A program made the translations under genes and the position numbers. 11,308 bases of DNA, taken from contig JBFKPQ010000077.1 of assembly GCA_041628225.1 (NCBI GenBank), positions 1 to 11,308 of the forward strand. Reading direction: 5' to 3'. The notes under the pieces are model-generated. The model saw only the letters and a program-made list of their open reading frames with translations, did no database searches and was not told the origin of the DNA. The stretch is from JBFKPQ01 sp041628225 (GTDB taxonomy: Bacteria; Actinomycetota; Acidimicrobiia; Spongiisociales; JAENVV01). Each line of letters starts with the position of its first letter. Positions within the stretch are counted from its first letter, which is position 1. Below are positions 6,280-11,308 of this stretch, one piece after another.

Positions 6280-8476
6280 GACGGCTCCCCTGCATCGGGC
6301 ACTCGGCATGACCGACGAGGAGTTCGAAGATGTGTGCGACATCCTCGGCAGACCTCCTTCCAACGCCGAACTGGCCATGTATTCGGTCATGTGGTCGGAG
6401 CACTGCTCCTACAAGTCCTCGCGGGCGCACCTCGGCCGGTTCCCGACGGAAGCTCCTTGGGTGGTGGTCGGTCCGGGTGAAAACGCCGGGGTCGTCGACC
6501 TGGGGGACGGTTGGCTCGCCGCCCTGCGCATCGAGTCCCACAACCATCCCTCGTTCGTCGAGCCCTATCAGGGAGCTGCCACCGGGGTGGGAGGCATCCT
6601 GCGCGATGTCTTCACGATGGGTGCCCGGCCGATCGCCCTGTGGGACCAGATCCGATTCGGTTCCCTCGACGAACCTCGCAACCGGTATCTCTTCTCGGGC
6701 GTCGTGGCGGGCATCGCCGGCTACGGCAATGCGGTCGGCGTTCCGACGGTGGGCGGGGAAGTCGTGTTCGAGGAGTGCTATTCGGGCAACCCACTCGTGA
6801 ACGTCATGTGCCTCGGCATCCTCCGTCGTGACCAGCTCGTGCTCGGCACGGCCGGAAGGCCCGGCTCGGTCGCGGTGCTGCTTGGCGCGTCTACCGGACG
6901 TGACGGCATCGGCGGGGCCTCCGTGCTGGCCTCGGCCAGCTTCGACGAGGAGTCTGGTGCCAAGCGCCCTTCGGTGCAGGTGGGTGATCCGTTCGAAGAG
7001 AAGAAACTCATCGAGGCGTGTCTGGAGCTCTACCAGCATGGCCTCGTGGTCGGAGTTCAAGACCTCGGCGCGGCAGGGTTGTCGTGTGCGACCTCGGAGC
7101 CGGCGGCCCGGGCGGGCATGGGCATGGACGTGGATCTCGACCGTGTGCACGTCCGCGAGGCGGCCATGACGGCGCCCGAGTTGCTGATGTCGGAGTCGCA
7201 GGAGCGCATGATGGCGTTCGTCGATCCCGCCAAGGTCGACGCTGTACTGGCGGTCGCTGCCAAGTGGGAGGTCGACGCCTCGGTGGTCGGCGAGGTGAAA
7301 GCAGGCGGCACCTTGACGGTGCGGCACGACGGCAAGGTGGTCGCGGAGATCCCTGCCGCGTCTCTGTCCGAAAACGCGCCGGTGTACCACCGGCCGTCCG
7401 GTGAACCGTTCTGGCTCGAGGATCTGTGGACCAACACGCTCGAGTACCTGCAATCCCCTGATGTCGGAGCTGCGTTGCTGCAGATGCTGGATGACCCGTC
7501 GATCGGCGATCCGTCGTGGGCCTACGAACAGTACGACCACATGTTGTTCCTCAACACGGTCGTGGGGCCCGGGCACGACGGATCGCTCCTTCGCATCAAG
7601 GGCACGTCGAAAGGCCTGGCGGTGTCGACCGACGGCAACGGCCGGCACTGCTACCTCGATCCGCGTCGCGGCGGCGCCCGACTGGTCTTCGAGGCCGCGC
7701 TCAACGTCGCCATGACCGGCGCTCGGCCGTTGGCCGTGGTCGACAACCTCAACTTCGGGAATCCGGAGAAGTCCGAGGTCATGTGGCAGCTCATCGAGAC
7801 GATCGAAGGGATCTCCGAGGCCTGCGAGAGCCTCGACATCCCCGTCATCGGCGGCAACGTGTCGCTGTACAACGAGACCGACGGCCAGGACATCTATCCG
7901 ACGCCGGTGGTCGGGCTTTTGGGTATGGCCGATCCCATCCCGGAGTCACCTCCTCGCCTCGACCGTGCCACGGCCGGTATGGAGGTGTGGATGCTCGGTC
8001 CGCGCCACTCACGAAACCTGGCGGGAAGCGCCTTCGAGAAGGTGGTCAAAGGCCACGTCGGAGGGCGTCCCGATGCACCCGATGCGACGATGGCTCGTGC
8101 GGTGATGGAACTGGCCACGACGCTCGCGGCCGACGATCTGGCCCCGGCCATGCACGACATCTCTGATGGCGGATTCGCCGTGGCATTGGCCGAGATCTGT
8201 ATCGCGTCGGGCATCGGAGCCACCGTCGCGTTCACGTCGTGGATCGGACTGTTCGCCGAAAACCCCCATCGCTTCGTGGCCGCGGTGCGTCCCGAGGACG
8301 CCGATCGTGTCGCGGCGCTGGCCGACGACGCCGGTGTGAGCGTCAGCCGTTTGGGGACATTCGGTGGCGAAGCCCTGGTGCTCGACAATCAGGGCCCCGA
8401 GGCGACGAGCATTTCCGTCGCCGATCTCGCCGACACCTGGCGCAACGCCATCCGGCGTCGCATGCACGTCAGCTGA
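6272..8476 (+). CDS. purL: FGAM synthase catalytic subunit PurL (short form)
   Basis: PurL makes FGAM from FGAR, ATP and the ammonia supplied by PurQ. At 734 residues it is the short form that works with separate PurS and PurQ, both encoded just upstream. Motifs in order: MYSVMWSEHCSYKSS at 36-50 with the conserved His44, ESHNHPS at 88-94, GAATGVGGILRD at 101-112, DLGAAGLSCATSE from 264, GGNVSLYN at 527-534 and DISDGG at 629-634. These span the duplicated AIR-synthase-like halves. I chose ATG at 6272 (MPETAPLHRALGMT): it has a GGAG ribosome binding site and overlaps purQ by only 8 nt, whereas ATG at 6224 would overlap purQ by 56 nt. Its last 8 nt overlap the end of a convergent small gene, so the purC operon probably ends here. 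Confidence 0.96.
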   Translation: MPETAPLHRALGMTDEEFEDVCDILGRPPSNAELAMYSVMWSEHCSYKSSRAHLGRFPTEAPWVVVGPGENAGVVDLGDGWLAALRIESHNHPSFVEPYQGAATGVGGILRDVFTMGARPIALWDQIRFGSLDEPRNRYLFSGVVAGIAGYGNAVGVPTVGGEVVFEECYSGNPLVNVMCLGILRRDQLVLGTAGRPGSVAVLLGASTGRDGIGGASVLASASFDEESGAKRPSVQVGDPFEEKKLIEACLELYQHGLVVGVQDLGAAGLSCATSEPAARAGMGMDVDLDRVHVREAAMTAPELLMSESQERMMAFVDPAKVDAVLAVAAKWEVDASVVGEVKAGGTLTVRHDGKVVAEIPAASLSENAPVYHRPSGEPFWLEDLWTNTLEYLQSPDVGAALLQMLDDPSIGDPSWAYEQYDHMLFLNTVVGPGHDGSLLRIKGTSKGLAVSTDGNGRHCYLDPRRGGARLVFEAALNVAMTGARPLAVVDNLNFGNPEKSEVMWQLIETIEGISEACESLDIPVIGGNVSLYNETDGQDIYPTPVVGLLGMADPIPESPPRLDRATAGMEVWMLGPRHSRNLAGSAFEKVVKGHVGGRPDAPDATMARAVMELATTLAADDLAPAMHDISDGGFAVALAEICIASGIGATVAFTSWIGLFAENPHRFVAAVRPEDADRVAALADDAGVSVSRLGTFGGEALVLDNQGPEATSISVADLADTWRNAIRRRMHVS

Positions 8477-8705
8477 CACCCCACCTGACCCTGAACACCA
8501 CCAGGTAGACGACGATCACGACGAGCACCGCCGCCATCAACAGGCGCCGCGGCTGAACATCGAACCGCTGATCTTCGAACCGCCGCCATCGCTCGAGCAG
8601 CGACGGCTCGACCGGAGCGTCCGTCGCATGGACCGGGCGCCCACATGTGGAGCAGTCAGGCTCCTCCGACGCTCGATCGCAGAAGTAGCAGTAGCCCGAG
8701 TGCAC
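8469..8705 (-). CDS. Small zinc-ribbon protein with C-terminal membrane anchor
   Basis: I cannot name the family. The 78-residue product has a short zinc ribbon, C6-x2-C9 and C18-x2-C21 (YCYFCDR ... CSTCGRP), then an acidic and basic linker (about 26-54) and a single hydrophobic helix at about 55-71 (LLMAAVLVVIVVYLVVF) followed by a short tail. This suggests a tail-anchored membrane protein with a cytoplasmic metal-binding head. Start is GTG at 8705, 6 nt after TAGCCT. It lies on the opposite strand in the middle of the purine genes, overlapping the end of purL by 8 nt and head to head with purF at a distance of 61 bp. Shadow coding is unlikely because the protein has coherent domain order and its own promoter-like signal. 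Any role in purine metabolism is unproven. Confidence 0.72.
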   Translation of the reverse strand: MHSGYCYFCDRASEEPDCSTCGRPVHATDAPVEPSLLERWRRFEDQRFDVQPRRLLMAAVLVVIVVYLVVFRVRWGVS

Positions 8706-8711
8706 CGCATC

Positions 8712-8717
8712 AGGCTA
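8712..8717 (-). promoter_or_regulatory. Candidate -10 element of the zinc-ribbon gene (leaderless start)
   Basis: On the minus strand TAGCCT (TAnnnT) is exactly 6 nt before GTG at 8705, with no ribosome binding site between. Confidence 0.5.
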
Positions 8718-8754
8718 CGGCGTCGGTGCTGGAGAAGCTGGATTCGGGTCCGTC

Positions 8755-8760
8755 TATGAT
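8755..8760 (+). promoter_or_regulatory. Candidate -10 element of purF-purM (leaderless start)
   Basis: TATGAT differs from the consensus TATAAT at one base and is 6 nt before GTG at 8767. It is the best -10 match in the window. A good -35 is not evident. A direct repeat GCTGGA (8728-8733 and 8737-8742, period 9) lies in the -35 region. Confidence 0.6.
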
Positions 8761-8766
8761 GCCGAG

Positions 8767-10194
8767 GTGCCAGATGTCGCTCAGCCCCAAGACGACACGC
8801 GGCCAGGCGAGGCCTGTGGCGTCTTCGGGGTCTACGCACCCGGCCAGGCCGCAGCCAATCTCGCCTACTTCGGGCTGTATGCGCTGCAACATCGAGGCCA
8901 GGAGAGCGCCGGGATCGCTGTCTCCAACGGTGAGACCACGACCATATCGAAAGACATGGGTTTGGTGGCACAGGTCTTCGATGAGGCATCACTGGCGGCT
9001 CTCCCCGGCCACCTCGCTGTCGCCCATACGCGCTACTCGACGACGGGTTCCGTGATCTGGGAGAACGCCCAGCCTGCCTACCGTCAGGTGGGTGACAGCT
9101 CGCTGGCACTCGCACACAACGGCAACCTGACGAACACGGTGACGCTCGCCGGGCGGTTGGGGCTCCGCAACATGACGGACAGCGAGCTGATGCTTGAGGC
9201 CATCTCCCACGCGGTGGATGCCGACCGCTCCGACGGCAACGGTCTGGTCAAGGGCCTGTTGGAAACGCTCCCCCAATTCGAGGGAGCGTTCTCGCTGGCG
9301 GTGATGGACCAGGGGAACCTCGTCGGTATTCGGGATCCGCACGGTTTCCGGCCGCTGTGTCTCGGAACCCTGCCCGGAGGCGGATGGATCATCGCTTCCG
9401 AGACCGCCGCGCTCGACATCGTCGGCGCCGACTTCGCTCGCGATGTCGAACCGGGTGAGATGGTGGTCATCAATGCCGGCGGCCCGCGCAGCTACCGACC
9501 GTTCGAGCAGGCGCCGGAGGCCCGATTGTGCGTATTCGAGTTCGTGTACTTCGCACGACCGGACAGCCGGCTCTACGGGAAGAGCATCCACGCCGCCCGC
9601 CAGGAGATGGGACGCATCCTGGCTCGGGAGGCGCCTGCGGAAGCCGACGTGATCGTGCCCGTGCCTGAGTCGGGCATCCCTGCGGCACAGGGTTTCGCGG
9701 AGGAATCGGGCATCCACTACGCAGACGGTCTCGTGAAGAACCGCTATGTGGGACGGACGTTCATCGAACCGACCCAATTGCTCCGAGATCGCGGCATCCG
9801 GATGAAGCTCAACCCCATCCCCGACAACCTGGAAGGCCAACGCGTCGTGCTCGTCGACGATTCGATCGTTCGGGGCAGCACCACCCGCCAGTTGGTGTCC
9901 CTCGTCCGCGACGCCGGAGCAGCCGAGGTCCATCTGCGGGTCTCGTCGCCTCCCTATCGGTGGCCGTGTTACTACGGCATGGATACCTCCGACCGGTCGA
10001 AACTGCTGGCGGCCGACATGACCGTCGAAGAGATCCGGTCGTTCCTCGAGGCCGATTCGTTGTCGTACCTGTCCATCGAGGGTCTCCTGGCTGCCAGCGG
10101 TCACGATGGGTTCTGCACGGCTTGCCTGACGGGCGACTACCCAACCGTGGTGCCCGTCGAAGGCGGCAAGTTCGCGCTCGAGACCCAGAAATGA
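8767..10194 (+). CDS. purF: Amidophosphoribosyltransferase PurF (4Fe-4S type)
   Basis: PurF commits PRPP to purine synthesis by making phosphoribosylamine with ammonia from glutamine. The 475-residue protein starts with a 16-residue propeptide; in this family cleavage exposes the catalytic Cys, here Cys17 in EACGVFGVY. The N-terminal glutaminase half shows QHRGQESAGI at 41-50, HTRYSTTG at 87-94 and HNGNL at 117-121. The phosphoribosyltransferase half has the PRPP loop VVLVDDSIVRGSTTR at 360-374. Four cysteines match the Bacillus-type iron-sulfur ligands: C255 (LCVFEFVYFARPDS), C401 (PCYYG) and C450/C453 (FCTACLTGDYP). An oxygen-sensitive 4Fe-4S cluster is therefore expected. GTG at 8767 fits the propeptide and the TATGAT promoter. 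It overlaps purM by 4 nt and is separated from purL by the reverse-strand gene. Confidence 0.96.
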   Translation: MPDVAQPQDDTRPGEACGVFGVYAPGQAAANLAYFGLYALQHRGQESAGIAVSNGETTTISKDMGLVAQVFDEASLAALPGHLAVAHTRYSTTGSVIWENAQPAYRQVGDSSLALAHNGNLTNTVTLAGRLGLRNMTDSELMLEAISHAVDADRSDGNGLVKGLLETLPQFEGAFSLAVMDQGNLVGIRDPHGFRPLCLGTLPGGGWIIASETAALDIVGADFARDVEPGEMVVINAGGPRSYRPFEQAPEARLCVFEFVYFARPDSRLYGKSIHAARQEMGRILAREAPAEADVIVPVPESGIPAAQGFAEESGIHYADGLVKNRYVGRTFIEPTQLLRDRGIRMKLNPIPDNLEGQRVVLVDDSIVRGSTTRQLVSLVRDAGAAEVHLRVSSPPYRWPCYYGMDTSDRSKLLAADMTVEEIRSFLEADSLSYLSIEGLLAASGHDGFCTACLTGDYPTVVPVEGGKFALETQK

Positions 10195-11219
10195 GCTCCT
10201 ACCGCGCGGCCGGCGTCGACATCGAGGCCGCCGATCGGTTCGTCGGGTCGATCTCCGATGCGGTGACCAAGACGTGGGGTATCGACACCGTCGGTGGCTT
10301 CGGTGGTTTCGCCGCCGGCGTACGCATCCCGGCCGGTTACACGCGGCCGGTCTTGATGATGAGCACCGACGGAGTCGGGACCAAGCTGGAGGTCGCACGC
10401 CGCCACGACGCGCTCGACGGGGTGGGATTCGATGTGGTCGCAATGTGTGTGGACGATCTGGCCGCCGTTGGAGCCACCCCGTTGGCGTTCACGGATTACC
10501 TCGCCGTCGGCAAGCTCGACCCCGATCGCGAAGAACGAATCGTTCGATCGATCGCCGCGGCATGCGCGACGGCCGGCTGTGCCCTGGTCGGCGGAGAGAC
10601 AGCCGAGCACCCCGGCGTCGTGGCCGAACACCACGTCGACATCGCCGGCTGCGTCGTCGGCGTCGTCGAACAAGGCCACGAGGTCACCGGCAGCAACGTG
10701 CGTCCTGGCGACGTGATCCTCGGCATTCACAGTCCCAATCTTCGCTCGAATGGCTTTTCGCTGATCCGCGCCATCTACGACCTGGACCGCTTGGACGAAC
10801 CGTTCGAAGATGGTCGTTCGCTCGGCGATGTGCTGTGCGAGCCCAGCGTGATCTACGCGCCGGCCGTGTTGGCGGCGACGGCGACGGGCGGCGTGCACGG
10901 ACTGGCCCACATCACCGGAGGCGGACTGCCGGGCAACGTGGGGCGGACGCTGCCGGAAGGTCTCGGCGCGGTCATCGATACCGACTCGTGGACGCCGCCG
11001 TACGTGTTCATCGAGACCGCGCGGCGGGGGTCGGTGCCGCCGGCCGACATGTACGCCACCTTCAACATGGGCGTCGGTTTCGTGGCGATCGTCGACCCGG
11101 CATCCATCGAGGACGTGACCGAGGCGTTCAAACGGCGCGGCCACGTCGCGCAACCGATCGGTCACGTTGAGGAGTCTGTCGTTTCGGTGACACTGATAGG
11201 TGAAGACTTCAAGCGTTGA
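10191..11219 (+). CDS. purM: Phosphoribosylformylglycinamidine cyclo-ligase (AIR synthase) PurM
   Basis: PurM closes the imidazole ring, converting FGAM to AIR with ATP; its substrate is the product of PurSQL encoded upstream. The 342-residue length is normal. Motifs: AGVDIEAADRFVGSI near 7-21, STDGVGTKL at 58-66, MCVDDLAAVGATPLAFTDYL, ALVGGETAEHPG, SNGFSLIRAIYDLDRL, HITGGGLPGNVGRTLPEG and DMYATFNMGVGF. The Asp in MCVDDL replaces the Asn common in other bacteria, as in other actinobacterial PurM proteins. ATG at 10191 overlaps the purF stop (ATGA); an open frame upstream to 9960 lies inside purF and is rejected. With purF it forms a second purine transcription unit. Confidence 0.95.
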   Translation: MSSYRAAGVDIEAADRFVGSISDAVTKTWGIDTVGGFGGFAAGVRIPAGYTRPVLMMSTDGVGTKLEVARRHDALDGVGFDVVAMCVDDLAAVGATPLAFTDYLAVGKLDPDREERIVRSIAAACATAGCALVGGETAEHPGVVAEHHVDIAGCVVGVVEQGHEVTGSNVRPGDVILGIHSPNLRSNGFSLIRAIYDLDRLDEPFEDGRSLGDVLCEPSVIYAPAVLAATATGGVHGLAHITGGGLPGNVGRTLPEGLGAVIDTDSWTPPYVFIETARRGSVPPADMYATFNMGVGFVAIVDPASIEDVTEAFKRRGHVAQPIGHVEESVVSVTLIGEDFKR

Positions 11220-11244
11220 ATGGACAACTACTAGCGGGTAGTGT
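11216..11244 (+). promoter_or_regulatory. Candidate promoter after purM
   Basis: TTGAAT (11216-11221, overlapping the purM stop) and TAGTGT (11239-11244) are separated by 17 nt, a sigma-70-like arrangement. A short dyad ACTAC (11227-11231) and GTAGT (11238-11242) overlaps the -10. The predicted transcript would start near 11251, just before a strong hairpin. Confidence 0.4.
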
Positions 11245-11256
11245 AGAAAACCAGTT

Positions 11257-11306
11257 CGCCGGCTTGTCCCTGGCGAGGTCTCTGAACCTCGAGCCGGCGG
11301 AGGAGG
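11257..11306 (+). promoter_or_regulatory. Structured potential leader RNA with Shine-Dalgarno-like end (cut by window)
   Basis: Outer arms CGCCGGCT (11257-11264) and AGCCGGCG (11292-11299) pair over 8 bp. An inner stem CGAGGT (11274-11279) and ACCTCG (11286-11291) pairs around the loop CTCTGA and stacks directly on the outer 3' arm, leaving a 9-nt bulge (11265-11273) on the 5' side. GGAGGAGG (11299-11306) follows at once and would be an ideal ribosome binding site for a gene starting just past the edge. No T-run follows the stem, so a terminator is less likely. The RNA class is not recognised. Confidence 0.45.
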
Positions 11307-11308
11307 CC

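Noticed and set aside
6176..7648. 490-codon open frame antisense to purL
   Set aside because: It lies opposite the conserved purL coding frame and shows no recognisable motif, so it is a shadow of GC-biased codon usage.
8989..10443. 484-codon open frame antisense to purF
   Set aside because: purF has all family motifs in its own frame; the antisense translation is Arg/His-rich without domains.
11257..11299. tRNA or classical intrinsic terminator
   Set aside because: There is no cloverleaf or T-loop consensus, and no T-run follows the stem; the stem instead runs into a purine-rich ribosome-binding-like sequence.

Overview
The window is a high-GC stretch of chromosome, most likely from an actinomycete-type bacterium. 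I lean towards Acidimicrobiia or a related deep lineage of Actinomycetota, inferred from base composition, protein flavour and start-site architecture; no marker gene here proves it. It is ordinary core metabolism: two operons with two small uncharacterised genes between them, plus a repeat-rich spacer and several regulatory signals.

Left part (1-3524, minus strand): a glcD-glcE-glcF operon for a three-subunit glycolate (or D-lactate-type 2-hydroxyacid) oxidase. Reading starts at glcD (3524) and runs leftwards through glcE into glcF, which is cut by the window edge. The genes overlap by 4 nt and 1 nt. A divergent small gene for a four-helix membrane protein (3607-4161, plus strand) shares the 82-bp intergenic region with glcD.

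Middle (4162-4472): a 311-bp non-coding spacer. It begins with GC-rich dyads and continues with an array of perfect hairpin repeats of two types and a 35-bp tandem repeat. The array ends a few bases before the -10 element of purC.

Right part (4473-11219, plus strand): de novo purine synthesis. purC-purS-purQ-purL are joined by 4-8 nt overlaps. PurS, PurQ and the short PurL together form the three-part FGAM synthase. A small zinc-ribbon/membrane-anchor gene lies on the opposite strand, tail to tail with purL and head to head with purF. purF (4Fe-4S type with propeptide) and purM follow, coupled by a 4-nt overlap, from their own promoter. Together these genes cover PRPP amidotransferase (PurF), FGAM synthase (PurSQL), AIR synthase (PurM) and SAICAR synthase (PurC). 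purD, purN or purT, purE/K, purB and purH are not in the window.

Downstream of purM (11220-11308) lie a possible promoter and a strongly structured potential leader RNA ending in a Shine-Dalgarno-like purine run. They probably belong to a gene just beyond the edge.

The most notable patterns are these. (1) Every first gene of a transcription unit has a -10-like hexamer 6-8 nt before its start codon and no ribosome binding site, which suggests leaderless mRNAs; some internal genes have clear ribosome binding sites. (2) The hairpin array before purC shows paired, compensating base changes and a GCGAAGC apex. (3) There is a structured element after purM. I see no clear evidence for a wholly new enzymatic or defence system.
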